Shown here one piece after another: positions 32,601 to 40,220 of a stretch of DNA of 64,000 bases. The translations under genes were made by a program, and so were the position numbers. A model generated the notes under the pieces. It was not told the DNA's origin. It saw only the letters and a list, made by a program, of their open reading frames with translations, and did not search any database. Numbering within the stretch: the stretch's first letter is position 1; every line of letters begins with the position of its first letter. This stretch comes from Kribbella sandramycini (GTDB lineage: Bacteria > Actinomycetota > Actinomycetes > Propionibacteriales > Kribbellaceae), in NCBI RefSeq assembly GCF_013131805.1, contig NZ_JABJRC010000008.1, positions 248,001 to 312,000 on the forward strand, in the 5' to 3' direction.

Positions 32601-33184
32601 CGGCGATCGGGCCGTCCCAGCCGAACGCGACCCGGGACGGCGACCAAGTGACGATCCAGCTGCCGCTGGTGTCGGACAGCGCCGGACACCCGGCGACCGC
32701 GCTGAAGGAGGCGTACGAGGGCTCGATCACCCTTTGGGACGGCGACCGCCAGGTGGCCCACAACGACAACCCCGAGGATCCGCTGACAGCCGAGTTGCCG
32801 GCCGAGCGTTCGACGTACCGGCTGAGCGCGACTGCCGAACGCACAGGCGGCGAGCTCGAGGTCAAGGCCGACTGGACGTTCGTGTCCGCGCGGTCCGAGC
32901 CCCTTCAGCTGCTGACGGTTGCATTGAAGCCACCGGTTGCCCCGGACAACAGCGCGCCGGGCGGACGGGCCTTCCAGATCCCCGTCAGCACCCAGCCGAA
33001 CGCCCAGGTCAAGTCGGTCGAGTACGCCACCGACGGCAAGACCTGGATCAAGGCGAGCCTGAAGGACGGCGTGGCGACGGTCAACCATCCCGCGGCCGGT
33101 TCGATCTCGCTGCGCAGCACCGCAGTAGATGCTAATGGCAACAAAGTTGCGCAGACCACGCTGAACGCGTACCAAGTGCGCTGA
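29684..33184 (+). CDS. Secreted S8 (subtilisin/kexin-like) serine protease
   Basis: A large secreted subtilase of about 1166 residues. The signal ASAVVVAGLLVVAGAG is cleaved near GGAEA; a propeptide of about 150 residues follows. The catalytic triad is in LAVLDTGYDTGHPD (Asp near 206), VGHGTHVAS (His near 237) and MSGTSMASPHVAGAA (Ser near 420). The remaining 700 residues are beta-sandwich-like domains with no membrane anchor. I prefer GTG 29684, preceded by GAGGTGAGGAG; a GTG at 29669 is possible. Similar large S8 proteases are typical of Kribbella and Streptomyces. Confidence 0.9.
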   Translation: MGLGRRASAVVVAGLLVVAGAGPGGAEAKKPPAPGAEQVVTLVTGDKVRVRPVGKSWDVTVEARAGRRVGFLQSVGPKGVTVIPADVAGLVKAGKLDRALFDVTGLIRQGYADAKTSTMPLLVQTDGRRSVSTLGKVIRQLPKGNLTAVATAKATAALTELPAGVKKVWLNAKAKPTLDASVAQVGAPAAWQAGHTGQGAKLAVLDTGYDTGHPDLAGVVTGSKDFTGEGIQDQVGHGTHVASTAAGRGTASGGKYTGVAKGADLLIGKVCVWDGCSYDAIIAGMQWAADSGAKVVNLSLGGEPSDGTDPLSQELNRISAASGTLFVVAAGNNGGDRTVTSPAAADRALAVGSVTKQDELSDFSSRGPRYGDFGLKPDLAAPGSDIVAARAKDTLDGDAVDASYARMSGTSMASPHVAGAAAILAAQHPDWTGDRIKDVLMSSAKPLDGIAVSAQGAGRLDVARADRQQVVADAAALQFGLLSWPHADRPAVQRKVSFRNLSNKSVALRTQLTVKDAEGNEAPAGFAAVDQAELTVPAGGQAVATVTVDPKVGPVGTYEGRLIARSADGTTVVQAPFGVHKEPESFDLDVQVTDRHGAALPNSGADASLLLTDLDSPDGQFRFAEPGRKNRLPKGRYRFNGYIYTADKGYVTPSVTVFNQPDFVLDADRRITVDARAGRPLRHRTDAPGRPEGTVLVSSLVGETRIGYSSWFAERAFAVPSTQPAEGFSFVDASKSKADEVRLTGADGSVVPVDWAWEGPRFTGSKRLRTVDVGHATEAELAKADVKGKLAMFTLSGDEVGDYVDRVRRLGELGAVATLNYVTDVDAWPGRAPELPSVIGEGPAVRRLVAQAGSWVTLTGLPQSTYRYELLFATEGGIPATLDRRVRDRDLIAADTTYYGPAGAKARTFASGSLNGLRAGLIFAEPISLPLRRTVLRSPAPVHWEEMLFSPVGIHHGEMQRAAGQVRTSWAAPAIGPSQPNATRDGDQVTIQLPLVSDSAGHPATALKEAYEGSITLWDGDRQVAHNDNPEDPLTAELPAERSTYRLSATAERTGGELEVKADWTFVSARSEPLQLLTVALKPPVAPDNSAPGGRAFQIPVSTQPNAQVKSVEYATDGKTWIKASLKDGVATVNHPAAGSISLRSTAVDANGNKVAQTTLNAYQVR

Positions 33185-33187
33185 TCC

Positions 33188-33217
33188 CCTTCGGGCCCGG
33201 GCGACCGGGCCCGAAGG
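33188..33217. terminator. Bidirectional terminator
   Basis: A perfect 13-bp stem (CCTTCGGGCCCGG, 33188-33200, pairing with 33205-33217) with a GCGA loop sits between the convergent S8 protease and membrane-protein genes. Confidence 0.85.
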
Positions 33218-33218
33218 C

Positions 33219-34256
33219 TCAGCTGCTCGAGGGTTTGGGGCCGGTGGAGCGCAGGGTGTTGAGACGGGAGAGCGTGTCGAACCAGAAGCGGGCGCCGGGC
33301 AACGTGGACAGCGCCATCAGCGCCCAGCCGAGCAGCACCAGCGCGAACGTCGTCAGGTCACCGACCAGGCCGCGGTTCGGGTCGGTGAGGGCGTGCCGGT
33401 CGAGCCAGCTGCAGTTGCCGCTCTCACAACCTGGCGCTTGTGACCAGCCGAGCGGGAGCGCGGTAGGGACCTGGTCACGCAGTTCGGCCAGGCAGGCGTC
33501 CGGGGTCTTGCTCGCACAGTCGGATGTGGTGACGGCCTGCGCGACGACGGCGTCCCGGAGGGCCTCGTCGGTGTAGAGAGCACGCGCCATGCCGACGACG
33601 TTCACGTTGAAGACGACGACCACGACGGCGGCGAAGGCCAGCGAGATCCAGCGGACGTGGCGTTTGTACCAGCCCGACACCCGGGCCATGTGGTCGTCGT
33701 ACCACTGCTCGACGTTGTCGCGGAACGCGGCCAGATCGTCACCGGCCTCGGCCAGCAGGCCCAGCAGCGGTTGCCGAAGCGGGTTCTTCGGCTCGAGCCG
33801 CTCGATCTCGGCGCGGACGTCGTCGAGCGTCGTCCGGCCGGTGCCCTCGGGGACGAGGACGCCGATCAGCGCCCGCGCGAACGAACGCCCCGACACGTAC
33901 GACGGGATCGCCCGCCGGTCCTTCGCGCTGAGTTTCGCGTTCCCCGCGTTCGCCGGGAGCGTGCCCTTGTCGGCCGAGCGGGAGACCATCGGCTGCTCGA
34001 CGATCCGCGTCACCATCGGCAGCGCCGGCTCGCCCTCGGCCACGGCGGGCGCGCGTGACGTCCGCCGGAGCAGGTCGGGCAGCCGCAGCTCGAAACGGCT
34101 CTCGCCGTCGACCAGCGAGCGGATGCCGCGGAGCAGGTACTCGCCGCGCAAGCCGATGTAGCGGGCGGCGGCTTCGGTCAGTACCGAGACCAGCACGGAG
34201 AAGGCGGCGAAGGCGAAGACCAGACCGATGACGGTCTGCAGGATCGAGCTGTCCAT
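33219..34256 (-). CDS. Membrane protein of unknown function
   Basis: A 345-residue protein with three likely membrane helices: residues 5-27 (VIGLVFAFAAFSVLVSVLTE), about 215-235 (WISLAFAAVVVVVFNVNVVG) and near 305-325 (TTFALVLLGWALMALSTL). Between the first two is a cytoplasmic region of about 180 residues; between the last two is an outer loop with four cysteines (SDCASK, DACLAEL, CESGNCSW) that could pair as disulfides. It resembles uncharacterised actinomycete membrane proteins. Start at ATG 34256. Confidence 0.75.
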   Translation of the reverse strand: MDSSILQTVIGLVFAFAAFSVLVSVLTEAAARYIGLRGEYLLRGIRSLVDGESRFELRLPDLLRRTSRAPAVAEGEPALPMVTRIVEQPMVSRSADKGTLPANAGNAKLSAKDRRAIPSYVSGRSFARALIGVLVPEGTGRTTLDDVRAEIERLEPKNPLRQPLLGLLAEAGDDLAAFRDNVEQWYDDHMARVSGWYKRHVRWISLAFAAVVVVVFNVNVVGMARALYTDEALRDAVVAQAVTTSDCASKTPDACLAELRDQVPTALPLGWSQAPGCESGNCSWLDRHALTDPNRGLVGDLTTFALVLLGWALMALSTLPGARFWFDTLSRLNTLRSTGPKPSSS

Positions 34257-34412
34257 GACTTCCTCACAGCAGGCGGAGCACCATTGACGCATGGTGATCG
34301 CCGGGGCGACAAGTCCGGCTGAACCGATCGCCGATGCCGGGCGTCGTACTTGGGACGCACGACCTATGCTGTGCGGGGTTCGACGGGGACGCCGACGCCG
34401 GAAGGGCTTGTA

Positions 34413-35135
34413 ATGACTGCGAGGAAACCACGTCGCTGGGGACGTCGGTTGCTGGTGACGCTGATCGTGCTCGGGGTGATCCTGGTCGCGGCCGACCGGG
34501 CCGCCGCGTGGGCCGCGGAGAAGCAGCTGGCCAAGATGGCCGTGACCCAGGCCGCGCGGTACGACCTGACCGCGGAGAGCACGTCGGTCGACATCGGCGG
34601 GTTCGGCTTCCTGCCGCAGGTCGTGCGCGAGGACTTCTCGTCGGTGACGCTGAACATGATCAAGCCGACGTTCTCCGAGGTCCCGGCCGAGGATCTGCAG
34701 GTGACGATGAAGGGCGTCCATGTGCCGCGCGCCGTCATCCAGCAGCAGTCCGGCGCCGCGGTCACCGTCGAGACGACCGACATCCGGTTGCAGCTGGCGC
34801 CGCCGGAGATCGCGAAACTGGCCGCGCGGGCGACCGGGCTGGACGGCCTGACCATGCGCGTCGTGGACGGCAAGCTGATGGCGAAGCTGTCCCTGCAGGG
34901 CGTCTCGGTCGACACCGAGGTGACGCCGACCGCGCGGAACGGCCGCGTCTCGCTGGCCGTCGGCGAGCTGGCCGGCAACGTGCCGAGCGTCGTCCGCGAG
35001 GTGCTGGAGGCGCGGCTGAAGCGCGGGATCGCGCTGCCGAAACTGCCGTACGACGCGACGCTGAAAGAGGTCGCCGTCGAGGGCTCCTCGGTGGTGCTGA
35101 TCGCCAGCGCGGCGAATCTGTCGATGACCACCTGA
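34413..35135 (+). CDS. DUF2993 (LmeA-like) lipid-binding domain protein
   Basis: A 240-residue protein with one N-terminal membrane or signal helix (RLLVTLIVLGVILVAADRAA) and a DUF2993 domain outside the membrane: SVDIGGFGFLPQVVREDFSS, EVPAEDLQVTMKGV and the closing LKEVAVEGSSVVLIASA. DUF2993 proteins such as mycobacterial LmeA bind phospholipids in the envelope. The ATG at 34413 follows GGAAGGG. A strong terminator follows the gene. Confidence 0.85.
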   Translation: MTARKPRRWGRRLLVTLIVLGVILVAADRAAAWAAEKQLAKMAVTQAARYDLTAESTSVDIGGFGFLPQVVREDFSSVTLNMIKPTFSEVPAEDLQVTMKGVHVPRAVIQQQSGAAVTVETTDIRLQLAPPEIAKLAARATGLDGLTMRVVDGKLMAKLSLQGVSVDTEVTPTARNGRVSLAVGELAGNVPSVVREVLEARLKRGIALPKLPYDATLKEVAVEGSSVVLIASAANLSMTT

Positions 35136-35150
35136 TCGATCGCGCCCCGG

Positions 35151-35184
35151 AACCCGTCGTCCCTGAGAGGGACGGCGGGTTTTC
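35151..35184 (+). terminator. Rho-independent terminator
   Basis: AACCCGTCGTCCCT pairs with AGGGACGGCGGGTT (one G-U pair) around GAG, followed by TTTTCTT. This is a textbook intrinsic terminator for the DUF2993 gene. Confidence 0.9.
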
Positions 35185-35215
35185 TTAGCTTCGGATCCTT
35201 GGGCGCCGAACGATC

Positions 35216-35238
35216 GCGATATATCGTCGACGTATCGC
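35216..35238. promoter_or_regulatory. Putative PadR operator
   Basis: An imperfect palindrome, GCGATATATCGTCGACGTATCGC, lies 16 bases upstream of the PadR start. PadR proteins commonly bind their own promoter at AT-rich inverted repeats, so autoregulation is likely. Confidence 0.55.
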
Positions 35239-35253
35239 AAACGTGAAGGAACG

Positions 35254-35931
35254 GTGGTCGGGATGACGGGATCGGCGTACGCCGCCGGCTGGCCTTGGGC
35301 CGGTGCGGAACGGAACTGTGACGACTTCTTCGAGAGTCTCAAACGAGAGCTGCAGACCGCGCTGAACGGGCGCCGCCGCGGGCCCGGCGGGCCGCACGGG
35401 TTCGGCGGTCAGTGGGGCATGTTCGGCGGGCCGATGTTCGGGCCGCCGTGGGCGCAGGGGCCGCGGAGCCGGGGGCCGAAGGCGCGCCGCGGCGACGTCC
35501 GGGCCGCGATCCTCGCCGTCCTGGCCGAGCAGCCGATGAACGGCTATCAGCTGATCCAGGAGATCGCGGAGCGCAGCGGCGGCGCGTGGAAGCCGAGCCC
35601 CGGCTCGATCTACCCGACACTGCAGCAACTCGAGGACGAAGGCCTGGTGACGGCGGACGCCGAGGTCGGCCGGCGGACGTTCACGCTGACCGACGACGGC
35701 CGGGCGTACGTCGCCGAGCACGCGGACGAGGTCGCCGCGCCGTGGGAGGCGATGAGCGCGCCGGCCGACGACGACAACGGCTTCAAGCCGGTGCTCGGTC
35801 AGGTCGCCGCCGCCCTGTGGCAGATCATGTCGACCGGCACACCCGAGCAGCAGGAGCGCGCCCGCGAAGCCGTCGCCGACCTGCGCCGCAAGCTCTACGG
35901 CATCCTCGCCGACGACGAGCCCCGCTCATGA
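35254..35931 (+). CDS. PadR-family transcriptional regulator
   Basis: A 225-residue regulator. A glycine-rich N-terminal extension (GGPHGFGGQWGMFGGPMFG) precedes the PadR winged helix: RRGDVRAAILAVLAEQPMNG, SPGSIYPTLQQLEDEGLVTA and RRTFTLTDDGRAYV, with a helical dimerisation tail. The start is GTG 35254 or ATG 35263; AAGGA is at 35246-35250. It is translationally coupled to the DUF1707 gene (ATGA overlap) and probably represses this pair. Confidence 0.88.
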   Translation: MVGMTGSAYAAGWPWAGAERNCDDFFESLKRELQTALNGRRRGPGGPHGFGGQWGMFGGPMFGPPWAQGPRSRGPKARRGDVRAAILAVLAEQPMNGYQLIQEIAERSGGAWKPSPGSIYPTLQQLEDEGLVTADAEVGRRTFTLTDDGRAYVAEHADEVAAPWEAMSAPADDDNGFKPVLGQVAAALWQIMSTGTPEQQERAREAVADLRRKLYGILADDEPRS

Positions 35932-36383
35932 GCCCGCACCCACGGCGAGACCGCTACCGGTACGACGCCGGGCCGGAGTGGCCGAAACTCGTCCGGCCGG
36001 AACCGAAGCGGCGGGTGCGGATCGGGGATGTGGAGCGGGATCGGGCTGTTGAGGCGCTGAGTGAGCATTTCGTGGCTGGGCGGCTGACGCAGGAGGAGTT
36101 CGAGGAGCGCAGTGGGCAGGCGACTCGGGCGCGGTGGTCGGACGAGTTGAACGGGTTGTTCGACGACTTGCCGACGGCGGGCGAGGTGCAGCTGGCGCGG
36201 CGCGAGACGTCGATGCAGAAGCTGGTGGCGCCGTCGCCGCTGTTCTTCCTGGCGCCGGTGCTGATGGTCGGCCTGGTCGTCACCGCGGTCACGCTGACCG
36301 CGCCGTGGCTGCTCTGGGGCATCTTCTGGATCGCCCTGTTCAGCGGCGTCAACCGCCGCCGCTACCACCACTATCGACAGTGA
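35928..36383 (+). CDS. DUF1707 membrane protein
   Basis: A 151-residue protein. Residues 28-85 are DUF1707 (RIGDVERDRAVEALSEHFVA, then RLTQEEFEERSGQATRAR and DELNGLFDDLP), followed by two membrane helices near 110-145 (LFFLAPVLMVGLVVTAVTLT, LLWGIFWIALFSG). The pairing with PadR suggests envelope-stress or lipid-responsive control, but the function is unknown. Start overlaps the PadR stop. Confidence 0.85.
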   Translation: MSPHPRRDRYRYDAGPEWPKLVRPEPKRRVRIGDVERDRAVEALSEHFVAGRLTQEEFEERSGQATRARWSDELNGLFDDLPTAGEVQLARRETSMQKLVAPSPLFFLAPVLMVGLVVTAVTLTAPWLLWGIFWIALFSGVNRRRYHHYRQ

Positions 36384-36446
36384 TGTCAAAGCTCGCGATC
36401 CGGCTCCGACCAAGGGGTGACAGCAACCCTTTGGAAGGAGACGGAC

Positions 36447-37067
36447 ATGAGCAAGGTGATCGTGGCGAACTACACCGTCAGCCTGGACGGTTACGGCGCC
36501 GGCCCGAACCAGCGGCTGGACCAGCCCTTCGGCGATGACGCCGAGGTCCTGCACGACTGGATGCTGATCGCGATGGCGGCCCGCGACCGCGGCGAGACCG
36601 GCCCCGGCGTCGACCAGCTGGACCGCTTCCGGGACGGCGTCGGCGCGACCATCATGGGCCGGAACATGTTCAGCCCGCTGCGCGGCGCCTGGGCCGACGA
36701 GTCGTGGCGCGGCTACTGGGGCGAGAACCCGCCCTACCACCACGCGACCTTCGTGCACACCCACCACCTCCGCCCCGACCTGGTGATGGACGGCGGCACC
36801 ACCTTCCACTTCACCGACCAGCCCGCCGCGGCCGTCCTCGACCGCGCCCGGGAGGCGGCCGGCGATCAGGACATCGTGGTCGCCGGCGGCGCCGCGACCA
36901 TCCGCCAGTACCTCGACGCCGATCTGATCGACGAGATCGACCTGATGGTCGCGCCGATCTTCCTCGGCGCCGGCGAGTCCCCGTTCGGCGGTGACGCGCT
37001 GAAGAAGTTCGACGTCACCGACACGGTCGTCCTGCCCAGGGCCACCCTGTACCGGCTGCGTCGGTAA
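36447..37067 (+). CDS. Dihydrofolate reductase-like (RibD C-terminal) protein
   Basis: A 206-residue RibD C-terminal/DHFR-fold protein, an NADPH-dependent reductase family. Features are IVANYTVSLDGYGAGP at the start, GVGATIMGRNMFSPLRGAW, and the cofactor-site DIVVAGGAATIRQYLDADLI with MVAPIFLGAGESPF. The substrate is unknown; a role in riboflavin or folate synthesis is not implied. ATG follows GGAAGGAG. A second, shorter relative is at 42846. Confidence 0.85.
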   Translation: MSKVIVANYTVSLDGYGAGPNQRLDQPFGDDAEVLHDWMLIAMAARDRGETGPGVDQLDRFRDGVGATIMGRNMFSPLRGAWADESWRGYWGENPPYHHATFVHTHHLRPDLVMDGGTTFHFTDQPAAAVLDRAREAAGDQDIVVAGGAATIRQYLDADLIDEIDLMVAPIFLGAGESPFGGDALKKFDVTDTVVLPRATLYRLRR

Positions 37068-37152
37068 GGACAGGAGGTAGTCCCCGAATCAGGGCTTCGC
37101 GAGGAGGACTCAGGCGCGGGCCGGGCTATACGTAGACAGCTACGTCCTGTCC

Positions 37153-38211
37153 CTACGGGACGCGTCTCAGCCAGTCCTCCGTGCCGAACTTGGTCTCGAC
37201 CAGTTCTTCGGCGCGCGCGACGGTGTCCGCGTCGATCGACCCCTCGGTCAGGCCGTAGCGGTTGCCGAACGAGGCCACCATCCGGTCGATGACGTCGGGC
37301 CGCGCGAGACCGGTCTGACTGCGCAGCGGATCGACGCGTTTGTTGGCGCTGGTGGTGCCCTTGCCGGAGAGCTTCTCGCGCCCGATCCGCAGCACCTGCA
37401 GCATTTTCGCGGCGTCCATGTCGTAGGCCATCGTGACGTGATGCAGGACGGCGCCACCCGCGAAGCGCTTCTGCGCGGCGCCCGCGATCTTGCCCGCGGG
37501 CGAGGTGATGTCGTTGATCGGCTGGTACGTCGCCGCGATCCCCAGCTCGTTCAGCGCGCCGATCACCCAGTCGTCGAGAAAGGCGTACGACTCGACGAAC
37601 GACAGCCCGGAGACCAGCGATTCGGGGACGTAGAGCGAGTAGGTGATGGTGTTCCCGGGCTCGACGAACATGGCCCCGCCGCCGCTGATCCGGCGGACGA
37701 CGGTGACATCGTGCTGCTTGGCGCCGTCCAGATCGACCTCGTTGGCGAGGGACTGGAAACTGCCGATGATGACCGCGTTCGAAGCCCACTCCCAGACCCG
37801 CAGCGTCGGCGGCCGCACGCCCGAGCCGACCTCCTCGGTCAGCACCTCGTCGAGCGCCATCTGCAGCGCGGGCTCGCGCGGTACGTCGTGCACGAACTGC
37901 CAGTCGTGGTCTTGCCATCCGGTCGCGCCGGTCAGCGCCCGCCGGACCGCCACCGCGACGGCCTCCGGGGAGAAACCGACCATCTCGACACCGTCGCCGA
38001 GCACTCCGCGCACCCGGGCCGCCACCTGCGCGGCCGGCGTCACGATCGGCAGACCGGCCAGCGCGCCGTTGATCCGCTCCAAGGCGTCGTCGGGCTCCAG
38101 GAAGAAGTCTCCGCTGATCTGCGCCGACCGCACGTGGTCGCCCACCACGTCGAGATCGGCGACCACCAACTTCCCGCCGGGGACCTTGTACTCACCATGC
38201 ATACCCGTCAC
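37153..38211 (-). CDS. lplA: Lipoate-protein ligase A family protein
   Basis: A 352-residue lipoate ligase that would load lipoate onto E2 subunits and GcvH. The N-terminal 80 residues match the LplA accessory domain normally found at the C-terminus (KVPGGKLVVADLDV, ISGDFFLEPDDALERI). The catalytic domain follows with RRISGGGAMFVEPGNTITYS (the RRxSGGG signature) and the lysine in SPAGKIAGAAQKR. Domain order is therefore swapped relative to E. coli LplA. Start at ATG 38211; GTG/ATG alternatives are a few codons in. Confidence 0.88.
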   Translation of the reverse strand: MTGMHGEYKVPGGKLVVADLDVVGDHVRSAQISGDFFLEPDDALERINGALAGLPIVTPAAQVAARVRGVLGDGVEMVGFSPEAVAVAVRRALTGATGWQDHDWQFVHDVPREPALQMALDEVLTEEVGSGVRPPTLRVWEWASNAVIIGSFQSLANEVDLDGAKQHDVTVVRRISGGGAMFVEPGNTITYSLYVPESLVSGLSFVESYAFLDDWVIGALNELGIAATYQPINDITSPAGKIAGAAQKRFAGGAVLHHVTMAYDMDAAKMLQVLRIGREKLSGKGTTSANKRVDPLRSQTGLARPDVIDRMVASFGNRYGLTEGSIDADTVARAEELVETKFGTEDWLRRVP

Positions 38212-38244
38212 AACCCCTTACCGCGCTGGGTTGTTCCGCCGCCG

Positions 38245-38826
38245 TCAGCGCGCGGGGGTGAGCTGGTAGGTGATCTCGAGCAGCCGCTCGCGCACCTCGG
38301 TGATGTCGCCGTTGCCGTCGATCTCGTGCAGCAGGCCGCGCTCGCCGTACAGGCTGAGCAACGGGACGGTCTGGTTGCTGTAGACCTCGAGCCGGTGCCG
38401 GACGACGTCCTCGGAGTCGTCGGAGCGGCCCTGCACCTGGGCGCGGTTCAGCAGCCGCGCGACCAGGGACTCACGATCGACGTGCAGGACGACGACGGCC
38501 GTCAGCTCGCGGCCCTGCGCGACCAGCAACTCGTCCAGAACGCCTGCCTGGTCGAGGGTGCGCGGGTAGCCGTCGAGCAGGAACCCGGAGCGGGCGTCCG
38601 CTGCGGCCAGCCGCTCCCGGATCATCGCGTTCGTCACCTCGTCGGGGACGTACGCGCCGGAATCGACGTACTGCTGGGCGGTCCGGCCCAGCTCGGAACC
38701 CGCGGCGACATGCGCGCGGAAGATGTCACCGGTGGCGATCGCCGGCACGGCGATCTGCTCGGCCAGCGTGCCGGCGTGGGTGCCCTTGCCGGCTCCGGGC
38801 GGGCCCATCAGGACGACGGTCGTCAC
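38245..38826 (-). CDS. adk: Adenylate kinase (short type)
   Basis: A 193-residue adenylate kinase: P-loop GPPGAGKGTHAG at 8-19, ATGDIFRAHVAAGSELG for AMP binding, DGYPRTLDQ, and GRSDDSEDVVRHRLEVY. The LID is short with no zinc cysteines, as in actinomycete enzymes. It lies outside the ribosomal-protein cluster where the main adk is normally found, so this may be a second copy. AMP/ADP interconversion is the expected reaction. Confidence 0.93.
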   Translation of the reverse strand: MTTVVLMGPPGAGKGTHAGTLAEQIAVPAIATGDIFRAHVAAGSELGRTAQQYVDSGAYVPDEVTNAMIRERLAAADARSGFLLDGYPRTLDQAGVLDELLVAQGRELTAVVVLHVDRESLVARLLNRAQVQGRSDDSEDVVRHRLEVYSNQTVPLLSLYGERGLLHEIDGNGDITEVRERLLEITYQLTPAR

Positions 38827-38887
38827 TACAGCGCCTCCTGACTCACGGTAAGTTCGGATTCAGGTTAGAGGCTGGTGGCGGCGTTGC

Positions 38888-38931
38888 GATACGGCGTACG
38901 TCACGTCCGGACCTGTGATGTACGCCGTATC
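38888..38931 (-). terminator. 17-bp-stem terminator after YciI gene
   Basis: GATACGGCGTACGTCAC (38888-38904) pairs with 38915-38931 with one wobble and a 10-base loop. It follows the stop of the leftward YciI-like gene and separates it from adk. Confidence 0.75.
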
Positions 38932-38937
38932 CCTTGT

Positions 38938-39309
38938 TCACATAGTGGGACGCAGCTCCACGGTGTCCCCCGGGCCGGCGAACTGCTCGGCCAATTCAAC
39001 GGCCCGCTCGTGCGACGCGACGTCGATCAGGAAGAACCCGGCCAGGTGTTCCTTGGCCTCCGCATAGGGCCCGTCGGTGGCGACCCGGCCGTCGAGGCCG
39101 ACCCGGTAGAGCTTGGCGTCCTGCGGGTCGCCGAGCGCCTGCGCCTCGACCAGCTCGCCGGACGCCGAGATCTCGGTCAGCATCCGCTCGAAATCGACGT
39201 CCATCGCCGCCCGCTCGGCGGCCGGGATCGCCCGGCCGACCTCGGTGAAGTCGATCGTCGGGTGGCCCCACGGCTGCGGGTTGGAGTGGATCAGGATCAC
39301 GTACTTCAC
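38938..39309 (-). CDS. YciI/YCII-related protein
   Basis: A 123-residue YciI-fold protein of the DGPF type: MKYVILIHSNPQPWG at the start and GRVATDGPYAEAKEHLAGFF, the family signature, in the middle, then HERAVELAEQFAG. In actinomycetes these often accompany ECF sigma factors; none is adjacent here. The function is unknown. The ribosome site AGGAGGAT precedes the ATG at 39309. Confidence 0.88.
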   Translation of the reverse strand: MKYVILIHSNPQPWGHPTIDFTEVGRAIPAAERAAMDVDFERMLTEISASGELVEAQALGDPQDAKLYRVGLDGRVATDGPYAEAKEHLAGFFLIDVASHERAVELAEQFAGPGDTVELRPTM

Positions 39310-39333
39310 AACATCCTCCTCGGTGAGCTCTGC

Positions 39334-40161
39334 TTACGGCCGGAACGTCGGAGCCGTCGAGCGGTCCTCGACATCGTGGTCGCCGCGGCGGGCGATCCCG
39401 GCCAGCAGGTCGGCCACCTGGACCCGCGGATCCTGCCGGGAGTCGACCTGTTCGAAGCCTGCCAGGTCGACGTCCGCGAACTCGGCCAGGTACGCGCGGA
39501 GCCGGGCGACCCGGCGCCGGGTCAGCGCGCTCTGCTCGTCGTGGACGACCCCGACCGAGCGGCCGCCCGCACCCCAGAACAACACGGTCTCGGCCAGCGC
39601 CGGGACCAACGGCTCGAGCGGCGGCGGGATCGCGGGATCGTCGTCGATCAGCCGCAGCAGGGTCTGCTCGACATGCGCTCGGGACACCCCGGACAGCTCG
39701 GGCGGGCCATGCGCGAAGAACTGGTCGATCGCGTCGTGGTCGAGCAGGCGGAGCCGCTTCGTCCGGGTGAGGATCAGGAACGCGTCCAGGAACGCCGTCC
39801 GCTCCCGCAGCTCGCGGACGTCGAACGCGCGGCCGAGGCGGGTGCCGTCGCCGTACGACGGCTCGCCGGTGAACAGCTCCAGGACGCGACGGGCGACGTA
39901 CGTCCGCTTGTCGATGCGGTGCACATGCGCGCGGCCGTCGAGCTGCCGCAGGAACCATTCGAGCGCCGGCCGCTCCTCGGGCCGCAGCAGCCGGTTGGAC
40001 TTGTACTCCGCACCCCGGCCGGTCCGCACGGCCGCGATCAGCCCGGCCGCCTCCGGCACGGTCAGATCGACGCTCGCATGGACGATCTCGGGCCACTCGG
40101 GATCGAGCAGATTACTGCCGGAGAACCCGGACTCGTCACAGGCGATCACCAGGTCAGGCAT
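39334..40161 (-). CDS. DUF3800 domain protein
   Basis: A 275-residue protein resembling DUF3800, an RNase H-like fold family. VIACDESGFSGSNLLD near the N-terminus carries the first acidic residue, VHRIDKRTYVARRVLE is in the middle, and DSRQDPRVQVADLLAGIARR near the C-terminus carries the last Asp, a typical closing motif. The acidic triad suggests a nuclease or transposase-like activity, undemonstrated. Start at ATG 40161; an ATG six codons upstream is possible. Confidence 0.75.
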   Translation of the reverse strand: MPDLVIACDESGFSGSNLLDPEWPEIVHASVDLTVPEAAGLIAAVRTGRGAEYKSNRLLRPEERPALEWFLRQLDGRAHVHRIDKRTYVARRVLELFTGEPSYGDGTRLGRAFDVRELRERTAFLDAFLILTRTKRLRLLDHDAIDQFFAHGPPELSGVSRAHVEQTLLRLIDDDPAIPPPLEPLVPALAETVLFWGAGGRSVGVVHDEQSALTRRRVARLRAYLAEFADVDLAGFEQVDSRQDPRVQVADLLAGIARRGDHDVEDRSTAPTFRP

Positions 40162-40220
40162 GTCCGCCCGCCTGATCACCCATACCGCCCATCATCGGCG
40201 CGATGCCGACACGGCACCAC

